Positions 52,947 to 62,370 of a stretch of DNA of 64,000 nt are shown one piece after another (position 1 is the first letter of the stretch; every line of letters begins with the position of its first letter). The notes beneath the pieces are model-generated. The model searched no databases. It worked only from the letters and a program-made list of their open reading frames with translations, and was not told where the DNA came from. The position numbers and the translations under genes were made by a program. Source of the DNA: Sphingomonas profundi (GTDB lineage Bacteria; Pseudomonadota; Alphaproteobacteria; Sphingomonadales; Sphingomonadaceae); NCBI RefSeq assembly GCF_009739515.1, contig NZ_CP046535.1, forward strand, positions 3,457,501-3,521,500. The letters are read 5' to 3'.

Positions 52947-53738
52947 TCACTCGCCGCGGAACACCGGCGCCCGCTTCTCCAGAAACGCCGCGACCCCTTC
53001 GGCATGGTCGGTGGTGCGGCCGGAGACGCGCTGGTTCGCCCGCTCCAGCGCCAGCGAGTCGCCGAAAGAGGAATCAAGCCCCGCCGCGATCGCATGGCGC
53101 ATCAGCGCGTAGGTCGTCGTCGGTCCGGCAGCCAGCCGCGCGGCGATGGCGCGGGCCGCCGGCATCAGCTCGGCATCGTCCACCGCGCGGTGGATCATGC
53201 CCCACTCTTCGGCCTGCTCGGCCGGCACCCGCTCGCCCAGCATCATCATCGCCGTCGCCCGCGCCTTGCCGATCAGCCGCGGCAGCAGCCAGGTCGCGCC
53301 CACATCGGGCACCAGCCCGATATTGGCGAACGGCTGGAGGAAGTAGGCGGATCGCGCCGCCACCACGATGTCGCCCGCCAAGGCGAAGCCGCAGCCGCCG
53401 CCGGCCGCCACCCCGTTCACGGCGTTCACCAGCGGGATGGGCAGCGCGCGCAACCGCTCCAGCACCGGGTTGAAGCCCTGCTCCAGCCCCGCGCCGCGAT
53501 CGTTCCCGATCGTGCCCCCGGGCGAGAAGGCGGCAAGGTCCGCGCCGGAGCAGAAGGCCCGGCCGGTGCCCGTCAGCAGCAGCACGCGCGCCGTACCGCC
53601 GTCGCGCACCCGGTCCAGCGCGACGATCATCTCGCCCAGCGTGTGCAGGGTCACGGCGTTCAGCACCTGCGGCCGGTCGATCGTCAGCGTGGCGATGCCG
53701 TCCGCCTCGTGCAGCAGGATATCGGTGAAGGCGGTCAT
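52947..53738 (-). CDS. Enoyl-CoA hydratase/isomerase (crotonase) 1
   Basis: The 263-residue protein has the crotonase oxyanion-hole motifs GRAFCSGADLAAFSPGG and NAVNGVAAGGGCGFALAGDI. It also has DVGATWLLPRLIGKARA, which is common in PaaG-type isomerases, where Asp replaces a catalytic Glu. It probably acts on an unsaturated or epoxidised acyl-CoA. It is one of four crotonases within 5.4 kb. The exact substrate cannot be read from sequence. Confidence 0.85.
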   Translation of the reverse strand: MTAFTDILLHEADGIATLTIDRPQVLNAVTLHTLGEMIVALDRVRDGGTARVLLLTGTGRAFCSGADLAAFSPGGTIGNDRGAGLEQGFNPVLERLRALPIPLVNAVNGVAAGGGCGFALAGDIVVAARSAYFLQPFANIGLVPDVGATWLLPRLIGKARATAMMMLGERVPAEQAEEWGMIHRAVDDAELMPAARAIAARLAAGPTTTYALMRHAIAAGLDSSFGDSLALERANQRVSGRTTDHAEGVAAFLEKRAPVFRGE

Positions 53739-53810
53739 GTCACTCTCCCCGGCGGGGCATCGTGCCGCCGTCCGCCCCTTCTTGGCGGAGAGAGCCGGCG
53801 TTCGACAAGC

Positions 53811-54728
53811 TCAGCCACCCGTCCCCTCCTCCAGAAACCCTCGCAGCGCCGCCAGGAACGCCGCGAAGCGATCATGGTGCAGCCAGTGGCCGGCATCGTC
53901 GAACAGCATCACGCGGGCGTTTCGGAAGTGGGCGGCGCGGCCGTCCTCGGCGGGGTTGGAGGCCCAGCTGTCGCGCCCATAGGCCAGCAGCACCGGGCAT
54001 GTCACGGCGTGCCACAGCGCATGCAGTTCGGCATCCGTCACCTCCAGCGGCGCGGGCACCCGCAGGTGATTGTCATATTTCCACACGAAGCCGCCATCCT
54101 CGGTCCGCCGCAGGCCGTGAACGGTCAGGTGGCGGGCCTGCTCCTCGCTCAGCTGCGGGAACTGCGCCCGCATCCGGCCCAGCGCCTCCTCCACATCGCC
54201 GTAGCGGCGCGGCGTGCGGCCGCTCAGCGCCCGCCGCTCGGCCATCCACTCGCGCCACCGCGCATCGATCGGGCGCGCCGCCTGCCTCAGCGCCTCGTCC
54301 GGGGCGTAGCCCAGCCCCTCGATCACGACGAGTTTCACCACCCGCTCCGGATACAGCGCCGCGTAGCGCAGCGCGATCGCGCCGCCCAGCGAGTGGCCGA
54401 CGATCGTCACCGGGCCATCGCCCAGCTGGTCGATCAGCTGCGCCAGATCGCAGGCATAATAGGGCATCAGATAGGCGCCGTCGGGCGACCAGGCGCTGTC
54501 GCCATGGCCGCGCAGATCGGGCGCGATCACGTGCCAGTCGCGCCGCAGCGCCCGCGCCGTCCAGTCCCAGCTGCGCGCATGGTCCAGCCCGCCATGGACC
54601 AGCACCAGGGTCGGCGCGCCGGGATTGCCCCAGTCGAGATAGTGCAGCCGCAGCCGCTGCGACACGAAGACGCGCGATTCCGGCACGTGCGGTTCCGGCG
54701 CGGTTGCGTCACTCTCGTCTGCGGGCAT
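53811..54728 (-). CDS. Alpha/beta-hydrolase
   Basis: The 305-residue protein has LVLVHGGLDHARSWDW (oxyanion loop), IAPDLRGHGDSAW, the nucleophile elbow VGHSLGGAI and a final His in DDAGHWLHHDRF. This is an epoxide-hydrolase or esterase-like member of the fold. The start at 54728 has an excellent AGGAGGG upstream. It lies among acyl-CoA genes, suggesting cleavage of an ester or ring product in the same pathway. Confidence 0.85.
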   Translation of the reverse strand: MPADESDATAPEPHVPESRVFVSQRLRLHYLDWGNPGAPTLVLVHGGLDHARSWDWTARALRRDWHVIAPDLRGHGDSAWSPDGAYLMPYYACDLAQLIDQLGDGPVTIVGHSLGGAIALRYAALYPERVVKLVVIEGLGYAPDEALRQAARPIDARWREWMAERRALSGRTPRRYGDVEEALGRMRAQFPQLSEEQARHLTVHGLRRTEDGGFVWKYDNHLRVPAPLEVTDAELHALWHAVTCPVLLAYGRDSWASNPAEDGRAAHFRNARVMLFDDAGHWLHHDRFAAFLAALRGFLEEGTGG

Positions 54729-54796
54729 GATCCCTCCTGGCCGGTTTGCGGAGATCCGCATTATCTTCCATCCTCGCGGCGACAAGGGAGCATCGG

Positions 54797-55579
54797 ATGG
54801 CGGAGCGGGTGACGATTGCGGTGGAGGCCGGCGTCGCGGACGTGCGACTGAACCGGCCGGACAAGATCAACGCGCTCGATCCCGCGCAGTTCGCGGCGAT
54901 CGCCGCGGCGATCGATCGCCTGTCCGCCATGGCCGGCGTGCGCGCGGTGGTGCTCTCGGGCGAGGGGCGCGGCTTCTGCGTCGGCATCGATCTGGAGAGT
55001 CTCTCCGCCGGCGGCGATCTCGCTCGTCTCGGGCCGCGCACGCACGGCGATGCCAATCTGGTGCAGCAGGTGGCGTGGGGCTGGCGCACGCTGCCGATGC
55101 CGGTGATAGCGGCCGTGCACGGCTTCGCCTTGGGCGCCGGCTGCCAGATCATGCTGGGCGCCGACATCCGCCTGTGCGCGCCCGACACGCGGATCGCGCT
55201 GATGGAGGCGCGGTGGGGTCTCGCCCCCGACGTCGCCGGCATCGCCCTGCTGCGCGGGCTGGTGCGCGACGATCTCGCCCGCGAACTCGCTTATACCGGG
55301 CGGCAGGTCGGCGGCGGGGAGGCGGCGGCGATCGGCCTCGTCACCCGCGTCGCCGCCGATCCGCGCGACGAGGCGCTGGCGCTGGCCCGCGCGATCGCCG
55401 CGCAGAGCCCGGCGGCGATGCGCGCCGACAAGCGCCTGTTTAACCTGGCGCGAGAGGCGGACGCACCCGCCATCCTGCGCGCCGAATCGGCCGAGCAGGA
55501 GGCGCTGCTGGCCGGCCCCGACCATGCCGAGGCCCTGCGCGCCGCGCGCGAGAAGCGGCCGCCCGTGTTCCAGGATTAG
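54797..55579 (+). CDS. Enoyl-CoA hydratase/isomerase (crotonase) 2
   Basis: The 260-residue protein shows RPDKINALDPAQFAAI, GRGFCVGIDLESLSAGG and AAVHGFALGAGCQIMLGADI, the crotonase core. It differs from the usual active site near position 110-140 (RWGLAPDVAGIALLRGLV), so it may be an isomerase or hydrolase. GGGAG precedes the ATG at 54797. It lies on the opposite strand to its crotonase neighbours, divergent from the hydrolase gene. Confidence 0.83.
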   Translation: MAERVTIAVEAGVADVRLNRPDKINALDPAQFAAIAAAIDRLSAMAGVRAVVLSGEGRGFCVGIDLESLSAGGDLARLGPRTHGDANLVQQVAWGWRTLPMPVIAAVHGFALGAGCQIMLGADIRLCAPDTRIALMEARWGLAPDVAGIALLRGLVRDDLARELAYTGRQVGGGEAAAIGLVTRVAADPRDEALALARAIAAQSPAAMRADKRLFNLAREADAPAILRAESAEQEALLAGPDHAEALRAAREKRPPVFQD

Positions 55580-55612
55580 CCCGGCGGGATCGGCGCCGCC
55601 GCGCCCGATCGC

Positions 55613-56413
55613 TCAGCGGCCGGCGAAGTCCGGCGCGCGGCGGTCCAGGAAGGCGCGAATCCCCTGCTGCGCATCGTGGGTAGCCATCGCGCGTTCGATC
55701 GTCTCGGCCTCGGCATCGAGATGGTCCGACAGGGTGGCACGATCGGCACCGGCGAGCAGGCGCTTGATCGCGCCATAGGCCGCGGTCGGCCCGCGGGCGA
55801 TGCGCGCGGCGAGCGCGCGCGCCTCGTCGGCCAGCGCCGCATCGTCGACCACGCGGGTGACGAGGCCGTACCCGGCCGCTTCCGCCGCGTTCAAGCGCCG
55901 GCCGGTGAAGGCCAGTTCCTGCGTGCGGCGCAGGCCGATCACGCGCGGCAGCAGCCACGTGGCGCCGCCGTCCGCCGTCAGGCCGATCGCAGGATAGGCG
56001 AGGGTGAAGGTGGCGCCGGCGCCGGCCAGCACCACATCGCCGCTCGCCACCAGGCTCAGCCCCGCCCCGGCCGCCGCACCCTGCGCGGCGACGATCACCG
56101 GCGCCGGATGGGCGACGAGGTGCCTGATCCCGTCATGCAGCCGGCGCGCGAGGCGGCCGATGAAGGCGGCCGGATCGGCATCGCCGGCGAAGCTGCGGAT
56201 ATCGCCGCCGACGGAGAAGTTGCGGCCTTCCGCCTCGATCAGGATCGCGCGCACCGACGGATCGGCCGCCACCCGCTCGGCGCCGGCGGCGAATGCGTCG
56301 AGCAGCGCCCAGTCCATGGCGTTGCCGGCCTCTGGCCGGGCCAGCGTCAGCGTGGCGACACCATCGGCGATGGCAAGGCGAACGGGCGGGGCGGGTTGAT
56401 CGGGGCTGGTCAT
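55613..56413 (-). CDS. Enoyl-CoA hydratase/isomerase (crotonase) 3
   Basis: The 266-residue protein has RPEAGNAMDWALLDAFAAGA, GRNFSVGGDIRSFAGD and VAAQGAAAGAGLSLVASGDV, with DGGATWLLPRVIGLRR further on (PaaG-like). It is co-directional with the quinone oxidoreductase and crotonase 4, with a 40-base gap, so probably in one operon. Substrate unknown. Confidence 0.85.
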   Translation of the reverse strand: MTSPDQPAPPVRLAIADGVATLTLARPEAGNAMDWALLDAFAAGAERVAADPSVRAILIEAEGRNFSVGGDIRSFAGDADPAAFIGRLARRLHDGIRHLVAHPAPVIVAAQGAAAGAGLSLVASGDVVLAGAGATFTLAYPAIGLTADGGATWLLPRVIGLRRTQELAFTGRRLNAAEAAGYGLVTRVVDDAALADEARALAARIARGPTAAYGAIKRLLAGADRATLSDHLDAEAETIERAMATHDAQQGIRAFLDRRAPDFAGR

Positions 56414-56453
56414 CGGTCCTCGCTTGCAGGGGAGTCGGGTGGCGATCGGCCTG

Positions 56454-57425
56454 TCACGGCAGCAGCACGATCGATCCGGTCGTGCGCCGCGCTTCCAGAT
56501 CGGCGTGGGCGCGCGCCGCCTCCGCCAGCGGATAGGTGGCGGGCGGCGCGATCCGCACCGCGCCGCGCGCCACGGCCGCGAACACCGCCTCGGCCGCCGT
56601 CCGCAGTTCCTCGGGCGTGCGCGTATAGGCGGCCAAGCTCGGCCGCGTGACGTACAGCGATCCCAGCGCGTTCAGCCGCTGCAGGTCGAGCGGCGGGATC
56701 GGGCCGGATGCGGCGCCGAAGGCCACCACCAGCCCGCGCGTGCGGGCGCAGGCCAGCGATCCCTCGAACGTGTCGGCGCCCACCCCGTCATAGACCACGG
56801 CGACGCCCTCGCCGCCGGTCTCCTCGCGCACGGCGGCGACGAAGTCCTCCTCGTCCGTCACGATCACGCGGGCGCAGCCGCAGCGTTCGGCGATCGCGCG
56901 CTTGGCGGCGCTGCCGACGGTGCCGATCACGCGCGCGCCGATATCGGCCGCCCACTGGCAGGCGATCTGCCCGACGCCGCCGGCCGCCGCATGGACGAGG
57001 ATCGTGTCGCCCGCCTGCACCGGATAGGTGCGGCGGATCAGATATTCGGCGGTGATGCCCTTCAGCAGGATCTGCGCGGCGGTCACGCTGTCCAGCGCGT
57101 CTGGCAGCGCGATCAGCTGCGCCGCCGGCCGCACCAGCCGCTCGGCATAGGCGCCGGGCGGCCCGACATAGCCGACCCGGTCGCCGACCGCGAAGCCGGC
57201 GACATCCGGCCCCACCGCCTCGATCACGCCCGCGCCCTCATTGCCCGGCACGAACGGCAGCGGCGCCTTGTAGAGGCCGTTGCGGAAGTAGACGTCGATG
57301 AAGTTGAGGCCGATCGCCTCGTTGCGCACCACCACCTCGCCGGCGCCGGGCGCGGCGACGTCGATCTCCTCCCAGGAGAGCGCCTCCGCCCCGCCCGTCG
57401 CATGCACGCGCATCGCCTTCGTCAT
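56454..57425 (-). CDS. NADPH:quinone oxidoreductase (zinc-free MDR family)
   Basis: The 323-residue protein has the medium-chain dehydrogenase plan without structural zinc: GLNFIDVYFRNGLYKAPLPF, PGNEGAGVIEAVG, and the NADPH motif ILVHAAAGGVGQIACQWA. It matches Qor-type one- or two-electron quinone/enal reductases. The start at 57425 (MTKAMRVH) is chosen because GGAGGGCGAG precedes it; frames reach back to 57551 without support. Likely part of the crotonase operon. Confidence 0.88.
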   Translation of the reverse strand: MTKAMRVHATGGAEALSWEEIDVAAPGAGEVVVRNEAIGLNFIDVYFRNGLYKAPLPFVPGNEGAGVIEAVGPDVAGFAVGDRVGYVGPPGAYAERLVRPAAQLIALPDALDSVTAAQILLKGITAEYLIRRTYPVQAGDTILVHAAAGGVGQIACQWAADIGARVIGTVGSAAKRAIAERCGCARVIVTDEEDFVAAVREETGGEGVAVVYDGVGADTFEGSLACARTRGLVVAFGAASGPIPPLDLQRLNALGSLYVTRPSLAAYTRTPEELRTAAEAVFAAVARGAVRIAPPATYPLAEAARAHADLEARRTTGSIVLLP

Positions 57426-57489
57426 CTCGCCCTCCACGGCCATTGGGCGCGTGTAGCGCAGCCGGCGACGATGCGCGACAGGCGCCGTG

Positions 57490-58299
57490 TCAGCGCGCCT
57501 GCCACACCGGCGCGCGCTTCTCGGCAAAGGCGCGCGGCCCTTCACGCGCATCCTCCGATCGCATGACGACGGCGATCTCGGCCTGGGTGCGCGCCCAGAA
57601 GAAATCGTCGGCGGCGATGCGGCCGTCCTCCATGCCCAGCGCCATGCGCTTGGATGCCTGGACGGAGAGCGGCGCGTTCACTGCGATCCGCTCGGCCAGC
57701 GCCAGCGCCGCCGCCATCAGCCCGGCACGCGGCACCACCTGGTTGACGAGGCCCAGTTCCTGCGCGCGCCGCGCATCGATGGGATCGCCGGTCAGCAGCA
57801 CCTCCATCGCCACCTTCTTCGGCAGCTGCTGCGCGATGCGGAAGGCGCCGCCGGCGCCGGCCACGATGCCGCGCTTCACTTCCGGCAGGCCGAAGCGCGC
57901 CTCCTCCGCCGTCACCACCAGATCGGCGGCAAGCGCTATCTCGGTGCCGCCGCCCAGCGCGGTGCCGTTCACCGCGGCGATCACCGGCTTGCTGATCGGA
58001 TGGCTGACGAAGCCGGCGAAGCCCCAGGCCAGCTGCTCCGGATCCTCCGGCATCAGCGGCTCCCCGCGCGAGAGCGCCTTCAGGTCCGCGCCTGCGCAGA
58101 AGGACTGCTCGCCCGCGCCGGTGATGATGACGACGCGGACCTCGGGATCCTTGTCGGCCGCCTCCAGCGCATAGCCGACGCCCAGGTGGGTCTGCAGGTT
58201 CACCGCGTTCCGCGCCTCCGGCCGGTTCAGCGTGATGATCATCACATGGCCGTGCCGCTCGACCAGCACCACGTCGTTGCCCAGTTCCGTATCGTTCAT
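57490..58299 (-). CDS. Enoyl-CoA hydratase/isomerase (crotonase) 4
   Basis: The 269-residue protein has EARNAVNLQTHLGVGYALEA, EQSFCAGADLKALSRGEPL, AVNGTALGGGTEIALAADL and FGLPEVKRGIVAGAGGAFRI with the Glu pair usual for hydratases. AAGGAGCGGAC precedes the ATG at 58299, which is 17 bases from the stop of the CoA transferase, so these two are co-transcribed. Confidence 0.88.
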   Translation of the reverse strand: MNDTELGNDVVLVERHGHVMIITLNRPEARNAVNLQTHLGVGYALEAADKDPEVRVVIITGAGEQSFCAGADLKALSRGEPLMPEDPEQLAWGFAGFVSHPISKPVIAAVNGTALGGGTEIALAADLVVTAEEARFGLPEVKRGIVAGAGGAFRIAQQLPKKVAMEVLLTGDPIDARRAQELGLVNQVVPRAGLMAAALALAERIAVNAPLSVQASKRMALGMEDGRIAADDFFWARTQAEIAVVMRSEDAREGPRAFAEKRAPVWQAR

Positions 58300-58316
58300 G
58301 TCCGCTCCTTCTGATG

Positions 58317-60707
58317 TCATGCGACGGCGGCGACCGCCGGCCGCTCCGTTCCGATCACGCCGGCCTGCGCCAGCGCCGCGATGTCGTCCTCCGGCAGATG
58401 CAGCCAGTCGCGCAGGATCTCGGCGCTCTGCTCGCCCAGCATCGGCGCCGGCCGCTGCGGGGGATCGGGCAGGTGGCGGGAGCGGACGGGCCGCGTCTCC
58501 TGCAACAGCGGCTCCGCCACCATCGGGTGCCGCACCGCCGTCAGCAGGTCGCGCGCGCGAAAATAGGGCGATCCGGGCAGTTCGGACACGCGCCGCATCG
58601 CGCCCGCCGGCACCCCCGCCGCCTGCAACCGCGCCATCGCCGCATCGGGCGCGAGTTCCTGCGTCCAGGCGGAGACGGCGGCGTCGATCCGCCCGCGCGC
58701 GGCGATGCGGCCGGCGCGGTCGGCCAGCGCCGGATCGCCGGCCAGGTCGTCGCGGTCGATCGCGGTGCACAGCCTTGCCCAGTCCGCATCGTCGCGCACC
58801 GTGACCGCGCACCATTCGTCGTCGCCGGCGCAGGGGAAGGCATCCCACGGCGCATCCGGCTCGCCGCCGGCAACGGCGTGGCCAGCCGCCTCCAGCGACA
58901 GCGCCGCCACCTCCGGCGCCATGTGGCTCAGCATGATCTCCGCCTGCGCCACGCTCACGGTGCCGCCCGCGCCGGTGCGCCACCGGCGGATCAGCAGCGC
59001 CAGCACCCCCACCACGCCGATCCGCCCGGCGGCATGATCGGGATAGACGGTGATCGCGTCGGAGAAGCTCTCCGCATCGTCCGGGTAGCGCCAGCGCTGG
59101 GTGAGCCCGGCGGAGGCGCGCACGAGCGGCCCGTAACCGAGCCGCCGGCTCCACGGCCCGCTCGCGCCGAAGGCGGAGCTCTCCGCCACGATCAGCCGCG
59201 GGTTGATCGCGCGCAGCATGTCGGCGCCCAGCCCCAGCGACTCCATCGTGCCGGGCTTGAAGTTCGAGAGGACGATGTCGGCCTCCGCCGCCAGCTTCAG
59301 GAACAGCGCCTTGCCCGCCGGCGCGCGCAGGTTCAGCGACAGGCCGCGCTTGTTGCGGTGCCCGGCGGCGAAGGTGATCGAGAGCGGCACGTTGCCGCGC
59401 GTCTGCCGGCTGCCGTCGGGGAAGTCGGCATTCTCCAGCTTCACCACGTCGGCGCCGTAATCGGCCAGCAGCCGGCTCTGCTCGGCACCGACGACGATCA
59501 CGCCCAGATCGAGCACCCGCAACCCGGCGAGCGGCGCGGCGCCGGCGGCGAGGTCCGGATCGGGGAAGGGCGCGCGCGGCTGCACCGCCGGCTGCGGCAC
59601 GCCGGCGCGCGCGCCGTCCAGCTCCAGCGCGCCATCAGGGAAGGGCGCGAAGATGCCGCGCGCGATCTCCACCGGGCGGAACGCCCCGCGCGCCGCCATT
59701 TGCGGGCTGTGCTCCGCCTCGGCCAGATCAAGCAGCCCGGCCGCCGGCACGCCGTGGCGCTGCCCCTCCGCCTCCAGCTCGGCCCGCGTCCGCCCGGCGA
59801 ACAGGCGGGCGATCGCGGGCACGAGCGTGGGGGAGGAGAAGCGCGTATCCAGCCGGCTGTAGGCGGGATCGGCGAACGCCTCGGGCCGGCCCATCCACTC
59901 GAACATGCCCTGCCACTGCCGCGGCGAGAGCACGCAGAGCCGGACGAACCCGTCGGCGCACGGGATGATCGGATATTGCGCGCCCACCGTCGGCCGCCCG
60001 CGCGGCAGCTGGCTGGCGGGGATGCCGGCGGTGGCGCTGCCGGCGATGCCGTAGCCGGGATCGAGCGCCAGCGACGCGCCGTCCAGCACCGAGAAATCGA
60101 GGTGATCGCCGGTGCCGCCGCGCAGCCGGGCGTAGAAGGCCAGCAGCAGCACATAGGCGCCTTGCGCGACCGCGCAGTCATAGGCGAGATCGCCCGGCGG
60201 CAGCAGCGGCGGCCGCCCGGCGATGCCCGATCGGGAGAGTTCGCCGCTCAGCGCGTGCAGCACCGGATCGGTCGCCTGCCAGCCGGCGAACCCCTCGGTA
60301 CGGCCGAAGTCGCTGGCGGAAAGGATCACCAGCGCCGGATGGCGGGCGGAGAGGCCCGCCGCATCGAGCAGCGCCGCCGCGTCCGATCCCGGCGCCGTCG
60401 TCTCAATCAGCATGTCGGCATCGGCGACGAGATCGTCGAACGCGGCGCGATCGTCCGCATCCGCCAGGTCCAGCCGCGCGCTCCGCTTGCCGCGATTGGC
60501 GGCGAGATGATCGAGGCTGACGCCGGCCACGATCCGCCCCTGGCGCCGGTCGGCCGCGCCGTCGCGCGGCTCCACCCGCACCACGTCCGCGCCGAGCTCC
60601 GCCAGCAGCCGGCCGATCGCCGCCAGCGGCCCGACCGCGAGATCCAGCACGCGAACGCCGGCGAGCGGCGCCGGCGGTTGCGGCGTTTCCGCAGGCTGCT
60701 CGCTCAT
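58317..60707 (-). CDS. Double-domain family III CoA transferase (CaiB/BaiF type)
   Basis: The 796-residue protein contains two CaiB/BaiF units in tandem: LAGVRVLDLAVGPLAAIGRLLAELGADVVRVEP near the N-terminus, and LAGLRVLDLGVIVVGAEQSRLLADYGADVVKLEN at about residue 400. The second unit also has NKRGLSLNLRAPAGKALF. Family III enzymes move CoA between carboxylic acids or racemise acyl-CoA; usually two units come from a dimer, here from one chain. The start at 60707 has GGGAGAG upstream. It leads the operon with crotonase 4, the quinone oxidoreductase and crotonase 3. Confidence 0.87.
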   Translation of the reverse strand: MSEQPAETPQPPAPLAGVRVLDLAVGPLAAIGRLLAELGADVVRVEPRDGAADRRQGRIVAGVSLDHLAANRGKRSARLDLADADDRAAFDDLVADADMLIETTAPGSDAAALLDAAGLSARHPALVILSASDFGRTEGFAGWQATDPVLHALSGELSRSGIAGRPPLLPPGDLAYDCAVAQGAYVLLLAFYARLRGGTGDHLDFSVLDGASLALDPGYGIAGSATAGIPASQLPRGRPTVGAQYPIIPCADGFVRLCVLSPRQWQGMFEWMGRPEAFADPAYSRLDTRFSSPTLVPAIARLFAGRTRAELEAEGQRHGVPAAGLLDLAEAEHSPQMAARGAFRPVEIARGIFAPFPDGALELDGARAGVPQPAVQPRAPFPDPDLAAGAAPLAGLRVLDLGVIVVGAEQSRLLADYGADVVKLENADFPDGSRQTRGNVPLSITFAAGHRNKRGLSLNLRAPAGKALFLKLAAEADIVLSNFKPGTMESLGLGADMLRAINPRLIVAESSAFGASGPWSRRLGYGPLVRASAGLTQRWRYPDDAESFSDAITVYPDHAAGRIGVVGVLALLIRRWRTGAGGTVSVAQAEIMLSHMAPEVAALSLEAAGHAVAGGEPDAPWDAFPCAGDDEWCAVTVRDDADWARLCTAIDRDDLAGDPALADRAGRIAARGRIDAAVSAWTQELAPDAAMARLQAAGVPAGAMRRVSELPGSPYFRARDLLTAVRHPMVAEPLLQETRPVRSRHLPDPPQRPAPMLGEQSAEILRDWLHLPEDDIAALAQAGVIGTERPAVAAVA

Positions 60708-60884
60708 CCCCGTCTCTCCCCTCATCGGGCGCGCCGGCCCGCTTGTTTCCATGTCGCGACGCTGAGTCGCGGATGCGGCGGATACGGTCAACCTGACCTT
60801 CTGGCTGGCGCCGGAACCGGCTTTGCCGCATCGCCGGCTGGATGCGACGCGACGTCGATCGGGCGGAAACGGAGGGAGAGGCGC

Positions 60885-61664
60885 ATGACAGGATCGGGCA
60901 GGGTCGCCGGCAAGAAGGCGCTCGTCACGGGCGCGGCGCAGGGGCTGGGCGCGGCGATGGCGCGCATGCTGGCCGCGCACGGCGCCAAGGTGGCGCTGGC
61001 CGACATCAACCGCGCGGGCGCCGCAGAGATCGCCGCCGAGATCGACGCCGCGCACGGCGCCGGCACCGCCACCGCTTTGACCCTGGACGTCACCGATGCC
61101 GATGCGTGGCCGCACGCGATCGACGACGCCGCGCGGGCGATGGACGGGCTCTCGGTGCTCGTCAACAATGCCGGCATCGCCACGCTCGGCTCGATCGAGG
61201 ACATGCCGGTCGAGGCATGGCACCGCATCATGGCGGTGAACGTGGACAGCGTGTTCCTGGGCAGCAAGGCGGCGCTGAAGGTGATGCGCGATCACCAACC
61301 CGGATCGATCATCAACATCTCGTCGATCGCGGGCATCGTCGCCAGCCACGCCTTTGTCGGCTACAACACCTCAAAGGCGGCGGTGTGGATGCTGACGAAA
61401 TCGATCGCGCTGCACTGCGCGCGGGAGAAGCTGGCGATCCGCTGCAATTCCGTCCACCCGAGCTTCGTCGATACCCCGCTGATCGAGGGGCTGGCGCGCG
61501 GCACGGCGGAGGAGCGCAATGCCAAGCTCGCCCGCCAGATCCCGCTCGGCATGATCGCCGCGCCGGACGACGTCGCCTACGCCGTCCTGTACCTGGCCTC
61601 GGACGAGAGCCGGATGATGACCGCGTCGGAACTGAAGCTGGATGGCGGCCTCTCCGCGATGTGA
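60885..61664 (+). CDS. Short-chain dehydrogenase/reductase
   Basis: The 259-residue protein is a classical SDR: cofactor motif TGAAQGLGAAM, DITD-type LDVTDADAW, NNAG, catalytic Ser in NISSIAG and YNTSK (Tyr-x-x-x-Lys). An acidic residue after strand 2 (ALADIN) suggests NAD(H). It is divergent from the CoA transferase, with GGAGGGAG before the ATG. It may oxidise a hydroxyacyl intermediate of the adjacent pathway. Confidence 0.9.
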   Translation: MTGSGRVAGKKALVTGAAQGLGAAMARMLAAHGAKVALADINRAGAAEIAAEIDAAHGAGTATALTLDVTDADAWPHAIDDAARAMDGLSVLVNNAGIATLGSIEDMPVEAWHRIMAVNVDSVFLGSKAALKVMRDHQPGSIINISSIAGIVASHAFVGYNTSKAAVWMLTKSIALHCAREKLAIRCNSVHPSFVDTPLIEGLARGTAEERNAKLARQIPLGMIAAPDDVAYAVLYLASDESRMMTASELKLDGGLSAM

Positions 61665-61720
61665 GAGCCGTTGAAATGGACCAGTGGATGGTCTACTTCG
61701 AATGTCGGAGGAGCTTGACG

Positions 61721-61978
61721 ATGGACGTCTCCGTCACCGCCGCCAAGGCGCAGCTTACCGATCTGGTCCGCCGAGCGGAGGCAGGGGAGGATGTGGTGCT
61801 GACCCGGCATGGTCAGCCGGCAGTGCGCCTCGTACCCGTCGCCGCCAAGGTTGATCCGGAACGGCGCGCGGCGCTGATGCGACAACTGGCCCGCGAGGGT
61901 GGCGCGAAGGCGTTGCCCGGGCCGTGCGCGGCGAGAAGCCAAGACTTTCTCTATGGCGACGACGGTCTGCCTGCGTGA
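61721..61978 (+). CDS. Phd/YefM-type antitoxin
   Basis: The 85-residue protein reads MDVSVTAAKAQLTDLVRRAE and GEDVVLTRHGQPAVRLVPV, the prevent-host-death DNA-binding fold, with a flexible C-terminal tail that should wrap the toxin. GGAGG lies 9 bases before the ATG at 61721. The stop overlaps the GTG of the next gene (GTGA), the standard coupled arrangement. Confidence 0.88.
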   Translation: MDVSVTAAKAQLTDLVRRAEAGEDVVLTRHGQPAVRLVPVAAKVDPERRAALMRQLAREGGAKALPGPCAARSQDFLYGDDGLPA

Positions 61979-62367
61979 AGGCGATCGACACGTCGGCCCT
62001 GCTTACGATCGCACTCGACGAGCCAAGGGCATCCGATTGTATCGAGGCCATCAAGGCGGAAACGCACTGGATCATATCCGCCGGCACGGTGGCCGAAGCA
62101 CTGATCGTGGCGCGGAGACGGGATGTCGGCGACATCGTTGAGGGGGTGATAGGCGCCGGGGGCGTCGAGATCGTTCCCGTCACCGCCGCCTCCGCCCGTC
62201 TTGCCGCGGACGCCTATGATCGCTGGGGCAAGGGCGTTCACCCCGCTGCGCTCAACCTCGGCGACTGCTTCGCCTACGCGCTGGCCAGGGAGCGCGCGTG
62301 CCCGCTGCTCTATATCGGCGACCATTTCACCCGGACCGATATCGTACCCGCGCTGTCGGCCGGCTGA
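61975..62367 (+). CDS. vapC: PIN-domain toxin (VapC type)
   Basis: The 130-residue protein starts at a GTG overlapping the antitoxin stop and reads VKAIDTSALLTIAL. PIN-domain acidic residues are visible in IDTSA (Asp5), TVAEALIVA (Glu), LGDCFAYALA (Asp) and GDHFTRTDI (Asp), so the RNase site looks intact. Members cut specific tRNA or rRNA sites when freed from the antitoxin. The pair is inserted between the SDR and the phosphotransferase of the catabolic region. Confidence 0.88.
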   Translation: MKAIDTSALLTIALDEPRASDCIEAIKAETHWIISAGTVAEALIVARRRDVGDIVEGVIGAGGVEIVPVTAASARLAADAYDRWGKGVHPAALNLGDCFAYALARERACPLLYIGDHFTRTDIVPALSAG

Positions 62368-62370
62368 GCC

